A stretch of DNA of 64,000 nucleotides, taken from positions 919,299 through 983,298 of the forward strand of contig NZ_BSQG01000001.1 of assembly GCF_030268225.1 (NCBI RefSeq), written 5' to 3'. A program made the translations under genes and the position numbers. The DNA comes from Nocardiopsis ansamitocini (lineage in GTDB: Bacteria; Actinomycetota; Actinomycetes; Streptosporangiales; Streptosporangiaceae). Below the pieces are notes generated by a model. That model saw nothing but the letters and a program-made list of their open reading frames with translations. It was not told the DNA's origin and made no database searches. The stretch's first letter is position 1, and each line of letters opens with the position of its first letter. Of the stretch, positions 42,745-51,854 are shown in pieces.

Positions 42745-43281
42745 TCAGGGCAGTTGGCCGACGTAGGCCAACGCCTGACGCAACAGCACCCCCTGGCCGC
42801 CGGTCATCTCCGCCTGGACCTCGGGGCTGGCGGCCTCCTCGACGCTGAACCAGACCAGGTCCAGCGCGTCCTGACGGGGCTGGCAGTCGCCCGCCACCGG
42901 CACGACGTAGGCCAGCGACACCGCGTGCTGGCGGGGATCGTGGAACTTCGTCACCCCCGGCGTCGGGAAGTACTCGGCGATGGTGAACGGCTGCGGCGAG
43001 ACGGGGATCTGCGGGAGCGCCATCGGACCGAGGTCCTTCTCCAGATGGCGCAGCAGGGCGTCCCGGATGCGCTCGTGGTAGAGCACCCGGCCCGAGACCA
43101 GCGCACGGCTGATCGACCCGTCGGGCGCCACGCGCAACAGCAGGCCGACGTGGGTCACCGCCCCCGAGTCGTCGGTGCGCACCGGTACCGCGTCGACATA
43201 GAGGATCGGCAGCCGCCCGCGGACCGCTTCGAGCTCGTCACGGGAGAACCACTCGGGCGTGGTGTCGGTCGTTTCGGTCAT
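42745..43281 (-). CDS. DUF4916 (Nudix-like) protein
   Basis: 178 residues of the actinobacterial DUF4916 family, which has a Nudix-like fold. ILYVDAVPVRTDD starts the sheet, VSGRVLYHERIRDALLRHLEKDLG occupies the Nudix-box position but lacks the full GX5EX7REUXEEXGU pattern, and VSLAYVVPVAGDCQPRQDALDLVWFSVEEA closes the fold. Catalysis is therefore doubtful. ATG 43281 gives the usual family length; an ATG six codons upstream is an alternative. Confidence 0.85.
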   Translation of the reverse strand: MTETTDTTPEWFSRDELEAVRGRLPILYVDAVPVRTDDSGAVTHVGLLLRVAPDGSISRALVSGRVLYHERIRDALLRHLEKDLGPMALPQIPVSPQPFTIAEYFPTPGVTKFHDPRQHAVSLAYVVPVAGDCQPRQDALDLVWFSVEEAASPEVQAEMTGGQGVLLRQALAYVGQLP

Positions 43282-43788
43282 TTGGCCGTTGTACCCCATG
43301 AGGCTGTTGTGGCACCTACGGGCCCCTATCGGTTCGTACCGGGAGGTTGATCTGCGTCACGCCGGAGCAGGCGGGAAGGCGGGCGATGGTGCCGCCTGGA
43401 CGTCCGGTTCGGCGGCTGGGACGGGACTTCGGGCGCAGGCCCGGCACGAAGGGAGCAGCAGCCGCCGGTGCGGGCCGACCGTGTCACCGGCCTCCCGCGT
43501 GGAAGTGCTCGCCCGCCCCGTCCGATGCCCCTGCCGGCTGACACGAATCGAACGGTCGGGCCACGCTGTGCCCGACCGTCGACCGACCCGCTCGCCGCAT
43601 TGCCCCGGCCGGACAACGGGCGACACACGGCCGCCCCGTACCGGAGCCGCCAGGACAGCCCTTTCATTCCCACCAGTCACTCCCGCCCCGTCGGCACCAA
43701 AAAGCCGTCGATTCACCAGGAAAACGAGAATCAAGCGGCAACGGCCAACGATTGTCCGGCCGCCGGTCCACGGAGAAGAATTTTCTCC
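43282..43788. other. Intergenic region upstream of small membrane protein
   Basis: About 500 bases, divergent promoters expected at both ends. The segment 43680-43788 is A/T-richer and runs into the GGAGAAG ribosome site of the next gene. Open frames here are Arg/Pro-rich and not credible. Confidence 0.35.
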
Positions 43789-44199
43789 ATGGCGAAGAAA
43801 AGAAAAAAGAGCGCCCTTTGGCGCTATTGGGGATATCTGCCCTTCACCGGTGCACTGCTGGGCTGGCTCAACCCCGAGATCGGCCCGGCCGTGGTCATGG
43901 GGCTGGCCGCTGTCTCGACCGTCTATTTCCTCTTCCAGGCCCCGACCCCCTGCGGCGCACCCAATCGGAAGGCCGGCCAGAGCTGCCGCAACAACGCGTC
44001 GGGGCTCCTGCTCGGCTGCTACCTCCAGGACCACAAGTGGCGCAGGGCGGGAATGCTGGCGCACCGCCACCGGTGGGCGGAACTCGCGGCGTCCTTCGGC
44101 GGAGGATGGCGAACCGCGCTGCCCGTCCTCGCCGAGACGGCGACGGTCGTCTCCGGCATCTCGGCTGCCATCGTCTACTTCGTGCCCCAAGCAAAATAA
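43789..44199 (+). CDS. Small membrane protein next to XRE regulator
   Basis: 136 residues, unrecognised. A very basic start (MAKKRKKSALWRYWGY) precedes two hydrophobic stretches (YLPFTGALLGWL and IGPAVVMGLAAVSTVYFLF), a short Cys-containing loop (PCGAPNRKAGQSCRNNASG, GCYLQDHKWR) and a C-terminal helix (VLAETATVVSGISAAIVYFV). It lies 114 bases before the XRE gene on the same strand. Basic N terminus and small size recall toxin-like or phage-related membrane proteins, but nothing is shown. Confidence 0.65.
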   Translation: MAKKRKKSALWRYWGYLPFTGALLGWLNPEIGPAVVMGLAAVSTVYFLFQAPTPCGAPNRKAGQSCRNNASGLLLGCYLQDHKWRRAGMLAHRHRWAELAASFGGGWRTALPVLAETATVVSGISAAIVYFVPQAK

Positions 44200-44313
44200 T
44201 CGGTTTCGCGTATTCGGGCTCCACGGGCGGCAATGATTGCGAAGGGCGCGAAGAACTGCTTACGGGGAGCCTTTTCACTGTTCAACCGGAAAACCACACG
44301 GCGAGGAATGACA

Positions 44314-45594
44314 ATGAGCGACGAAACCAGTTCCTTCGGCACCGAACTCCGCCGGCAGCGCGTCGCGGCGGGGCTGTCCCTTTCCGGGCTCGCCGAGGCC
44401 ACGCACTACAGCAAGAGCCACCTCAGCAAGGTGGAGACCGGCCGCAAAGCTCCTTCCGGCCCTCTGGCCCGGGCCTGTGACACGGCACTGGGCGCCGGAG
44501 GGCGGTTGACAGCCCTGGTCGAGACATCCGGGCGGCGGGCCGCCCCGTCCTCGCCCGAGCCCCCCGGGCACGGCGGACCGTGGACGGCGACGCACGGATT
44601 CCCGGCGGCCTCCCTTCCGGGCGCGGCTGCCATCGGCGCGCAGGCGCTACTGGGAACGGGACTGACGGGGAGGGGCCGCGAGCCGTCCTTGCACTCGGCC
44701 GACACGCTCAGGGTGTACCGCACGATGTTCGACCACCTTCGGCTCCTCGGCCAGCAGACCAGTCCCGCCACGGTGCTGCCCAGCGTCGTCGCACAGACGC
44801 ACGCGCTCTCCCTCCTCGCCAAGAACTCCGGCCCCGAGTTGGGCACGGCCGCCCTCATGCTCGCCGCCAGGCACGCCGAGTACAGCGGGTGGATGGCCCA
44901 GGAGGCGGGCGACGATCCCGCGGCACTGTGGTGGACCGACCAGGCGGTGGAGATGGCGACGGCATCGGGTGACGGCCGACTGCACGCCTACGCCCTCATC
45001 AGGCGCGCCTGCATCGCCATGTACGCCCACGACGGGCTGACGACCATCGAACTGGGGCGGCGCGCGCGGGCCGCCGCCACAGCATCGCCCCGGGTGCGGG
45101 CCATAGCCGCCGAACGAGAAGCGCAGGGCCACGCACTGGTGGGCGACTATGACAGCTGCCGACGTGCACTGGACCACGCGGCCACGGCCGCAGAAGAGGA
45201 TACCGGGGAGGAGGAAGACGCCCCGGTCCTCGGATCATCGACGGTGCGCAACCGGCTCTCCGTCGTCACCGGCTGGTGCATGTACGACGTGGGGCGCCCG
45301 GCAGAAGCCGCAGCCGTACTGGAACCGGCCCTGGACCAGATCCCGATGGGCGCGGTACGCGCACGGACCAGGTTCGGAATGCGACTGGCCCTGGCCCACG
45401 CGGGGAGCGGCAGCATCGACCGTGCCTGCGATCTGGCCCACGGGCTGCTCGACGGGGTGGACGCGATCGACTCGGCGACCGTCGCACACGACGTGCGGCA
45501 GCTCTCCCGTACCCTCGCCCGCTGGCACACCGATCCGGCGGTGCGGGGGCTCACGCCACGCCTGGCGCGGGCCCTGAACCGGTCGCCCAGGTGA
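44314..45594 (+). CDS. XRE-family helix-turn-helix regulator with TPR-like C terminus
   Basis: 426 residues. The N-terminal XRE domain (FGTELRRQRVAAGLSLSGLAEATHYSKSHLSKVETGRKAP, split here by position 9-48) is followed by a linker and a helical-repeat region from about 140 to the end (SLLAKNSGPELGTAALMLAARHAEYSGWMAQEAGDD, YALIRRACIAMYAHD) that resembles TPR-type ligand-binding arrays of actinomycete regulators. The start at 44314 has GAGGA eight bases upstream. It ends at a bidirectional terminator opposite the TIR operon, so it could regulate that neighbourhood. Confidence 0.88.
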   Translation: MSDETSSFGTELRRQRVAAGLSLSGLAEATHYSKSHLSKVETGRKAPSGPLARACDTALGAGGRLTALVETSGRRAAPSSPEPPGHGGPWTATHGFPAASLPGAAAIGAQALLGTGLTGRGREPSLHSADTLRVYRTMFDHLRLLGQQTSPATVLPSVVAQTHALSLLAKNSGPELGTAALMLAARHAEYSGWMAQEAGDDPAALWWTDQAVEMATASGDGRLHAYALIRRACIAMYAHDGLTTIELGRRARAAATASPRVRAIAAEREAQGHALVGDYDSCRRALDHAATAAEEDTGEEEDAPVLGSSTVRNRLSVVTGWCMYDVGRPAEAAAVLEPALDQIPMGAVRARTRFGMRLALAHAGSGSIDRACDLAHGLLDGVDAIDSATVAHDVRQLSRTLARWHTDPAVRGLTPRLARALNRSPR

Positions 45595-45598
45595 AGCC

Positions 45599-45626
45599 GT
45601 GGGGCGGGGATCGCTCCCCGCCCCAC
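45599..45626. terminator. Bidirectional terminator
   Basis: GTGGGGCGGGGA TCGC TCCCCGCCCCAC, a perfect 12-base stem with a 4-base loop, exactly between the XRE gene stop and the stop of the convergent membrane-protein gene. Confidence 0.85.
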
Positions 45627-45635
45627 CGTCCGCGG

Positions 45636-46826
45636 CTAGACGGAAGGGCCGGGTTCCCTGGGATTGTCCCGCCCGGGTTGCTCCGGAACGCTCCCGCTGT
45701 CCGGAGCATCGACCGCTGTGTCGTCCTCGTCGTCAACGGCATCGAAAAGGCCGGGCTCTTGTTCGGTGGAAAGTTCGGCCGCCTGGTATTTCTCGCGGAG
45801 CTGCCTGGCGAGGTCGGGCTGCCCGTAGACGCTCAACAGACCGGCGAACCGGTCGGTGAAGCCGTCCCGGTCCATCTCGTCCCCGTCTGCCCCGACCTTG
45901 TCGACGATCGCGCTGGCGTGGTCCATAACGCTCCAGGACACCCGGGGCGCCTCCTCCCGCGCCAACCACGCGGGGACCGACGCGTCGGCGGGCGACCAGT
46001 CCGGGTGCTCCCGCACCGCGTTTGCGCGGAACTCCTCCAGTCGCGCCGAACTGTTCGCGGCAGCCGAGAGTTCACCGAGGATGTCGACCATCTTCACGGT
46101 CTCCTCGACCTTCGAGGGGTCCTTGGCGAACCACCACGCGACCGCGTTCTCCTGAGAGGCCAGGACATCACCGCCGTAGTAGGCGCGCTGATCGCGCTCG
46201 TGCTCGCGCGTGTGCTTCCAGACGTCGCGTTCCTTGCGGACATCGGCAAACCAGCGCAGCCGCTCGACGTCCCTCTCCGGAAGGACGAGAGCGACATTCT
46301 CCGCCCATGCCTCGCACTGGCCGCGGGAGTCGCCCGCCGGCTCACCGAGCAGGGCGGCGAGGCGACGTTCGGCCAGCTCCGGCAGATCGGGCGACAGCGT
46401 GGCCGCGAGCTGCGCGGCGCGGCCGAGGACCAGTTCGGCGGCGAGCGCCGCCAGGTTCCGGTGGGCATCCCCCGGAGCAATGCGTTCCTTGTGACAGACG
46501 GTCGCCGAGAAGACGAAGACGTAGTCCTCCTGCGCGCTGGGCAGACCGATCTCCCTCATCTGCTTCCGGTGCACCGGATCGGGCTCCGGCAGCGAAACAG
46601 CGACGGGGACCGCCTCCACCGGCTCCGGCTCGATATCGAATTGACTCCGCGGTTCCATGTCCGGATCGCCGAGAACCCCGGTTGCCACGACGGTGAGGCC
46701 GATCACGACCAGGGCGATCGGGGCCCAGAGCAGGGTCCACCAGGCGAGGAAGAACGCCATGACCAGAGGGACGAGTACGGCGCTGAGCGCCAGCACCACC
46801 AGTCCGACCATTTTCTTCGTTTCCAT
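45636..46826 (-). CDS. Membrane protein of the TIR operon, unrecognised
   Basis: 396 residues, no family recognised. Two N-terminal transmembrane helices (MVGLVVLALSAVLVPLVMAFFLAW and LWAPIALVVIGLTVVATGVLG, residues 6-53) anchor a long cytoplasmic helical domain with a notable aromatic/charged segment (LRWFADVRKERDVWKHTREHERDQRAYYGGDV). The tail after about 350 is very acidic, Asp/Pro/Glu-rich. It starts one base after the stop of the STAND-like ATPase gene (TGA C ATG), so it is the third coupled gene of the TIR operon. In that setting it could be the membrane effector or a regulator of membrane integrity; this is inference from position and topology only. Confidence 0.75.
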   Translation of the reverse strand: METKKMVGLVVLALSAVLVPLVMAFFLAWWTLLWAPIALVVIGLTVVATGVLGDPDMEPRSQFDIEPEPVEAVPVAVSLPEPDPVHRKQMREIGLPSAQEDYVFVFSATVCHKERIAPGDAHRNLAALAAELVLGRAAQLAATLSPDLPELAERRLAALLGEPAGDSRGQCEAWAENVALVLPERDVERLRWFADVRKERDVWKHTREHERDQRAYYGGDVLASQENAVAWWFAKDPSKVEETVKMVDILGELSAAANSSARLEEFRANAVREHPDWSPADASVPAWLAREEAPRVSWSVMDHASAIVDKVGADGDEMDRDGFTDRFAGLLSVYGQPDLARQLREKYQAAELSTEQEPGLFDAVDDEDDTAVDAPDSGSVPEQPGRDNPREPGPSV

Positions 46827-46827
46827 G

Positions 46828-48894
46828 TCAACCCACCTCCGCGTTCTCGCGCGCGCTGCTCGTGGGCAGCGGCGCCAATCCCTGCGCCCTGTCGACGCGC
46901 TCGATCAGTTCGGCCACGGCGCGGACCCGCTCGCCCTTGTTCGAGTGTTCCGAGGCCAGCGCCCAGCGGCGCGCGACGGCATAGAGGCGGTTGACACGCT
47001 CCGCCTCCTGGCCGGCTTCGACGAGTACGTCGAGGAGAAGGCCCGCCGCGCCGTCGGCGGCGCACGCCTCCAGGAAGCGTTCGGTGTAGTGGCGCAAAGC
47101 CTCGTCGTCACCCAACGCCGCGGCGATCCCTCTGACCGCATCGGCGCGGACCCGCTGCTCGGTGGCAAACGGGCCGCCTCTGCCCCGGGCGAGCATCCGA
47201 TCGGGCCGGGTCAACGGCACCAACAGTTCGAGGTCGGCCTGCCGGTGCGCACCGTCGATCGCGGCGGCGATCCGGTTGAGCAGCAGGCGGTACAGGCCCG
47301 GTTTCTCCGTGAGCTCCAGGAGCGCGGACACCGCCGACTCCCGGACCTTTGGGTCTTTGTTCCTGGCAAGGTGGTGAAGTCGCACCAGCGCTTCGTCGGG
47401 CCAGCGAGAAGCGATCGCGTCCGCCGAGACACCGATAAGGACTTGGGCCAGCTCCGGAGCGAGTGCTTTCTCTGTGGCCCAGGCGTAAACCCGGCGACGC
47501 GCGGCCCAACCCGCTTCGGAGTCGGTGAGAAGTCTGGCTAATACGTGGGCGGCCTGTGGAGCAAGGGACTGGCCCCGTCCCTGGCCGACGGCCCAACGCC
47601 TTACTTGACCGAAGAGGTCGTCGAGAAATCCGAGACGCAGACATTGGCCGGCGAAACGTTCCGCCACCGCGTCACGATCGGTGGGTGTCAGGCGAGCAAC
47701 ACGTATACACCGATCCACCCACCGTTGGAACACCGGTGTGAGGTCGGGATGACCGTCCCAAAAGCATTCCAGGACAGCCTCGGCGTAACCGAGCCGGGTG
47801 AACTCCACGGTCCGATCCGACCGTATCCGTACGTCGAGCGCCACGAGCTGATCAGGAAACAGCCGCCGCTCCAGCGGCGGGGTGTCCGGTACCGGTGTTC
47901 GAAGAAATCCCATCAACTCGTGTGCGGCCGCGAAGACCGTCTCGATGTTGCCGCCGTTGAGTAACGCCGCCGACAACAGCACCGCGCGTTCCCAGCTGCT
48001 GGCCAGGCCGGCGATCGCCCTTGCTGCCTCCCCTCTGCGTTCGGACAGCGCGTCCAACGCGTCGGTGAGCCAACCCTTGGTTCCGGCATTTGGTGCGGCC
48101 AGGCAGGCATCGTGAACGAGGCGCGCCAGGTGCGCTACCTCGCCGAGCCGGGCCTCAACCGCCCACTTGGCGACCGGGTGGGATCTCAGCTGTCCGCTGT
48201 CGAAGTCGGTGCCGTGGCTGCGCAGATGGCGTTCCAGCACTCGAACCCCGTCCGGGCGCCCCAACCGGGCCACCAGGTGACGGAACTCGTCGGCCACCTC
48301 GTAGTCCTGATCATGGGGGATCACGACGACGAGGTAGGCGTCATTGACCCGCAGAGCGTCACGATAGGTCTCCAACCGCGGCTGGATCCCGGAAAATGCG
48401 CCCTGCTGATCGCCTGACAAATCGAGCAGGAGGCGGTCGCCCTGACGCAGGGTCTCCGTGTCGAGGACACGCTCCGGCTCGGCAAATCCTGCGGCGCTGT
48501 CCTCGGGGAGTTCCCGGAACCCGGCGTCGGAATCGCCTACCGACTCCAGCAGCACCACCGCCGCGGTACGCCGACCGCTTCCGGGTGTTCCGGAGAGGAC
48601 GACCAAGCGATTCTTCAACAGGATCGAGCGCGCTGTGAGATAGCCGGCAGGTGCGACGAAGTAGGTACTACTGCGGTAACGCTGATCCTGGGTGATCAGA
48701 CGCAGAGGTTTGTTCCTGCGTACCCGACCATTGACTTCCCTGTAGGAACCACTCAGGCCCAGGAGCTGGAAGGTGTTGTACTGGTCGCCGCTGCCGGTGT
48801 GCGCTGGGCCGTCGACCGCCCCGACGGAGGTCATGACGCTCTCGTAGAGCTGCCTGTCGGGGCCGGTCCCGTCTTCGGTCTGCTCAGTGCTCAC
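46828..48894 (-). CDS. STAND-like P-loop ATPase with helical-repeat C terminus and tag motif
   Basis: 688 residues. Near the N terminus, GPAHTGSGDQYN (29-40) matches GPLHTGSGTQVN in the TIR protein encoded just upstream. A P-loop domain follows: Walker A LSGTPGSGRRTAA (101-112), a Walker B-like DRLLLDLSG (153-161), and a strand VNDAYLVVVIPHD. The second lysine of the classical GKT is replaced by Arg-Arg, so nucleotide hydrolysis may be altered. From about 260 to the end it is helical, with HEAT/Armadillo-like repeats (DPKVRESAVSALLELTEKP, RADAVRGIAAALGDDEALR). The layout (short tag, NTPase, repeats) is that of a sensor in conflict systems. Its ATG overlaps the TIR stop (ATGA). Confidence 0.78.
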   Translation of the reverse strand: MSTEQTEDGTGPDRQLYESVMTSVGAVDGPAHTGSGDQYNTFQLLGLSGSYREVNGRVRRNKPLRLITQDQRYRSSTYFVAPAGYLTARSILLKNRLVVLSGTPGSGRRTAAVVLLESVGDSDAGFRELPEDSAAGFAEPERVLDTETLRQGDRLLLDLSGDQQGAFSGIQPRLETYRDALRVNDAYLVVVIPHDQDYEVADEFRHLVARLGRPDGVRVLERHLRSHGTDFDSGQLRSHPVAKWAVEARLGEVAHLARLVHDACLAAPNAGTKGWLTDALDALSERRGEAARAIAGLASSWERAVLLSAALLNGGNIETVFAAAHELMGFLRTPVPDTPPLERRLFPDQLVALDVRIRSDRTVEFTRLGYAEAVLECFWDGHPDLTPVFQRWVDRCIRVARLTPTDRDAVAERFAGQCLRLGFLDDLFGQVRRWAVGQGRGQSLAPQAAHVLARLLTDSEAGWAARRRVYAWATEKALAPELAQVLIGVSADAIASRWPDEALVRLHHLARNKDPKVRESAVSALLELTEKPGLYRLLLNRIAAAIDGAHRQADLELLVPLTRPDRMLARGRGGPFATEQRVRADAVRGIAAALGDDEALRHYTERFLEACAADGAAGLLLDVLVEAGQEAERVNRLYAVARRWALASEHSNKGERVRAVAELIERVDRAQGLAPLPTSSARENAEVG

Positions 48895-49667
48895 CGCGTA
48901 CCGCCGTCGCGCGGCTGCGGGGCGGAAGCGTGGTGCATGCCCCCGTGGTTGTCGCCGGCCACGTAGTTGACGCCACCGCTCCCGGTGAACTGCGGACCGT
49001 TCACCTGCGTTCCGCTTCCGGTGTGCAGGGGGCCGTTCGCGGTACCGATGACGGTGCCGTGGTTGATCCCCACATCACCGGTGCCGCCCGAGCGGTTGTC
49101 GATCGAGTCGCGCCCCTGTTTCCCGCTTCCGTGCAGGTCGCGGATCGTGTTCCGATCACCGCGGCCGTCGGATCCGCTATCGGTGCCAGAACTGCAGTCC
49201 ACCAGGCCCGGTACCGCCTCGGCGACCTTCTCCACGAGCCGTTCGATGTCGGCGTCGGCGTTGCGGTGGCTGAACCTGACGTACTGGCATTTCCTCAACG
49301 GCTCCAGGTCCTCGGGGAGGCCGTGTCTCGGCAGGCGCTGCTGCGCACCGATGAACACCGGGACCACCCGGATCCCGTAGGCGAACGCCTCGACGATCTC
49401 CCGTCGCGTCCAGTCGCCGGGGTCGTCGAGGGCTCGGCCCCCACGGCCGTCGCCCGCGTCGAACCAGGCCGGACCGATGACGGCCAGCAGCAGATCGCTG
49501 CGGCGCACAGCGTTCAGGAGCTCACGCTCGAAATCGTCTCCCGGCCGGATCGACTTGCTGGCGCGAAAGATCTCCCGGGTGCCGAAACGGTGGGAAAGCT
49601 CCCGGTCGATGAGGGTGGCGCTGGCCTCCTCGTCCCCGGTCCGGTAGTTGATGAACACTCGGGACAC
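48891..49667 (-). CDS. TIR-domain protein with C-terminal Gly/Asn tag repeats
   Basis: 258 residues. Residues 1-150 form a TIR domain: FINYRTGDEEASATLIDREL (strand A and BB-loop side), SDLLLAVIGPAW, WTRREIVEAFAYGIRVVPVFIG. Glu90 in WTRREIV occupies the catalytic Glu position of NAD-cleaving TIRs (compare WVHKEIV in SARM1), so NADase activity is plausible. A Ser/Gly/Asp linker (158-198) leads to repeats NHGTVIGTANGPLHTGSG, TQVNGPQFTGSG and GVNYVAGDNHGGMHH (202-246). The GPxHTGSGxQxN unit recurs in the downstream ATPase. GTG start follows GAGGAGGG. First gene of a three-gene coupled operon; likely effector of a sensor-effector defence system. Confidence 0.85.
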   Translation of the reverse strand: MSRVFINYRTGDEEASATLIDRELSHRFGTREIFRASKSIRPGDDFERELLNAVRRSDLLLAVIGPAWFDAGDGRGGRALDDPGDWTRREIVEAFAYGIRVVPVFIGAQQRLPRHGLPEDLEPLRKCQYVRFSHRNADADIERLVEKVAEAVPGLVDCSSGTDSGSDGRGDRNTIRDLHGSGKQGRDSIDNRSGGTGDVGINHGTVIGTANGPLHTGSGTQVNGPQFTGSGGVNYVAGDNHGGMHHASAPQPRDGGTR

Positions 49668-50231
49668 AGCGGTCCCTCCTCTTCTTCGTCGAGACTGCCC
49701 GCGGTGGGGCCGGTCCGGCGTGCCCGGGCCTTCCCACCCAACGACACCCGTGGAACAGCAGAGCCCCGGTGAAACCGTTGTCGGAAAAGCTGCGGTCTTT
49801 CAGGCACGGCAATGGCTTTCGGAAGCGGCTCGCGTTGCGGGGAAACGGTCCGCACGCCGTCGGGTCTCACGTTGACAGAAATTGGGAGAAGCACGAACCG
49901 GTTTCCCGCACCCTTGTCGATGGCCAACAGGAAACCGCGAAAATCTCCGACTCGATCAACGCATCCCTTCTATATTCACCATTCAGGAAGCACGAAAGTA
50001 TCTCTGAATCCAGACGAAACGCCCGAAGGCCGCACAGGACGGCGGACGGTCGCCCGTGAACAGGACGGACGCTTCGCAAACGCTCCCTCGAACGGACCGG
50101 AACATCCTTGATTCTTCTCCCCGATCCGGTCAATTTTTTCCTCCCACCGACCAGACTCAACGATCGCAAAAGAAACGCTCACTCAAGCAACGATAAAGCA
50201 CCGAAAAGAAGCCAAGAAAGTCGAGCTACTG
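49668..50231. other. Shared divergent intergenic region of the accessory island
   Basis: About 560 bases between the leftward TIR operon and the rightward 540/129-residue pair. From about 49870 to 50230 it is markedly A/T-richer than the flanks (TATATT at 49971, ATTTTTTCC near 50130, GCAAAAGAAACG near 50165), as expected for promoters of both units. I find no convincing paired -35/-10 set or long palindrome. No supported gene. Confidence 0.45.
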
Positions 50232-51854
50232 ATGAATCCCCCTCTTTTTTCCACAAGGCGTTCTCCCACCCCCCATCAGACACGTCGACACGACGAGGTG
50301 ACGCCGCTGCTGTGCGCGACGGCCTTCGCCCGCCCGGACCGGCTCTCGAAAGCGGCCAAGTGGTCGCGTGAACAGGCGCTGCACGCCGCGGAGAAAGTGG
50401 GGGACAGGATGCGCGGCAGGTACCGCCTGTTCGCCGTCCTGCGCCCCAAACCGGAACCGGAATTCTCTGTCGGCGACGAACGGACCCGCGACCCCGGGGT
50501 CGTGATCGGCGACGCCTACGCTCGGTGGGTCCTGCGCCGGGTGGCGGGGGCCGATCGCCCGGTGCCCGTCATCGGGTTCGACCAGGCCGAGGTGGTCGAC
50601 GCCTGCCGTCACGGCGCAGCGCTCGGCCGGCAACGCCGACTGTTGATCACGTGTGTTCCGGTCCTGTGCTCAATTGCCCCGGCCGTCGGTGCACTCACCC
50701 TTCCCTGGACCGGTGCCGTCCTCCTCGTACTGCTGTGGGCCGTGTTCTTCTCCGACCGGGTCCGGGCCCAGTACGCGGCGCACACCCTGCTGAAGGACTT
50801 CGGTTCACGTACTCCGGCGGTTCTCGGTCCGCCCCCGGACAACGGGGTGTCGGCGCTTCCCTACGCGCTGGAGAAGAAGGACAACGGCTACCGGCGGGAG
50901 AGCCGGTTCGTCGGCGCCGGCCTGGAGGTGTGGCGGCCGTCGACCATCGCCGTCGACGTCACGAAAGGGCTCCGGGGCCCCAGCCCGCACGACCCCCGCT
51001 CCGAGTACACCGAATCCGCGCTCACCGCACTGCTCGACCGGTTCTCCGGCGGCACGACGCTGGAGCCCAAGGATTTCACCCTCACCGAGCTGTACGAGCA
51101 CGTGGCCCGTGACCTCGCCCGCACGGTGGCCTCCCCGGACAACCCCGCCGACCATCGGGGCGTGGACGTCATCGGCATCTGGGGAACATCCCACGCCGCG
51201 TGGGGGGACATCGACGACACGGCCTGGGACGACATGCCCCCGGTGACGGAAGGGCTCGCCCCCGGAGACACCGCCCCCGACAGCAGGCTGGCCCGCCCCT
51301 ATCTGTGGGCACGCGTCACCAGTTGGTCGGGCTCCCTCACCGTCTCGGTCCTCGTGCGTTTCGTGCGCCGGGAAGAGTACGTGCGCGTCGTGGTGATCCC
51401 ACAGGTGGTGGCGCCTGTCGTCGACGAGGTCTCCGCCCCGGACGCCGGTTCCCCGTCGCGGCTGCCGTGGCTGGTGACCGCGGCCGCGCAGGCCATTGGA
51501 GACGTGGTTGCGCTGGGCGGCGGCCTGGTCGTCCGGCGACCGCCCAGCGCCCCGGAGATCGACTCCGGGTCCGGGCCCGTGAGTCTGCGCGAGGCGTACA
51601 GCAAGCGCCGGGTCGAGGACATGCACATGAAGGACGACACCGACTTCCAGGCCGCGACGCTCCAGCGAAGGGTCTTCGCGTCAGTGGACCGGTTCCTTCA
51701 GGAGCACGACATCGACGTCGAGGACTACCGGCAGGCGACGACGAACGCGATCGTCAACTTCGGGGTGATCGGCGACAAATTCACCGGACCCGTGCAGAAC
51801 AACGCGATGGGCGACAACAACACCCAGCACAACCAGCAGGGAGAGGCCGCGTGA
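50232..51854 (+). CDS. Membrane protein with C-terminal VQNN tag motif
   Basis: 540 residues, family not recognised. After a polar N terminus of 135 residues come two transmembrane helices (LLITCVPVLCSIAPAVGALTL and GAVLLVLLWAVFF, about 137-174), then a large soluble domain (about 180-500) with PYLWARVTSWSGSLTVSVLVRFVRREEYVRVVVIPQVVAPV, and a C-terminal tag IVNFGVIGDKFTGPVQNN followed by AMGDNNTQHNQQ (507-536). The tag's GPVQNN matches GAVQNN at the start of the next protein. Start ATG 50232 is weakly supported (GAAAG); GTG 50299 is an alternative. Overlaps the next gene by GTGA. Likely a membrane effector or receptor of the island. Confidence 0.75.
   Translation: MNPPLFSTRRSPTPHQTRRHDEVTPLLCATAFARPDRLSKAAKWSREQALHAAEKVGDRMRGRYRLFAVLRPKPEPEFSVGDERTRDPGVVIGDAYARWVLRRVAGADRPVPVIGFDQAEVVDACRHGAALGRQRRLLITCVPVLCSIAPAVGALTLPWTGAVLLVLLWAVFFSDRVRAQYAAHTLLKDFGSRTPAVLGPPPDNGVSALPYALEKKDNGYRRESRFVGAGLEVWRPSTIAVDVTKGLRGPSPHDPRSEYTESALTALLDRFSGGTTLEPKDFTLTELYEHVARDLARTVASPDNPADHRGVDVIGIWGTSHAAWGDIDDTAWDDMPPVTEGLAPGDTAPDSRLARPYLWARVTSWSGSLTVSVLVRFVRREEYVRVVVIPQVVAPVVDEVSAPDAGSPSRLPWLVTAAAQAIGDVVALGGGLVVRRPPSAPEIDSGSGPVSLREAYSKRRVEDMHMKDDTDFQAATLQRRVFASVDRFLQEHDIDVEDYRQATTNAIVNFGVIGDKFTGPVQNNAMGDNNTQHNQQGEAA

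Noticed and set aside
51200-51850. Upstream extension of the 129-residue small protein
   Set aside because: It would lie wholly inside the membrane-protein gene in another frame and is Arg/Gly-rich; the GTGA overlap start explains the real gene.
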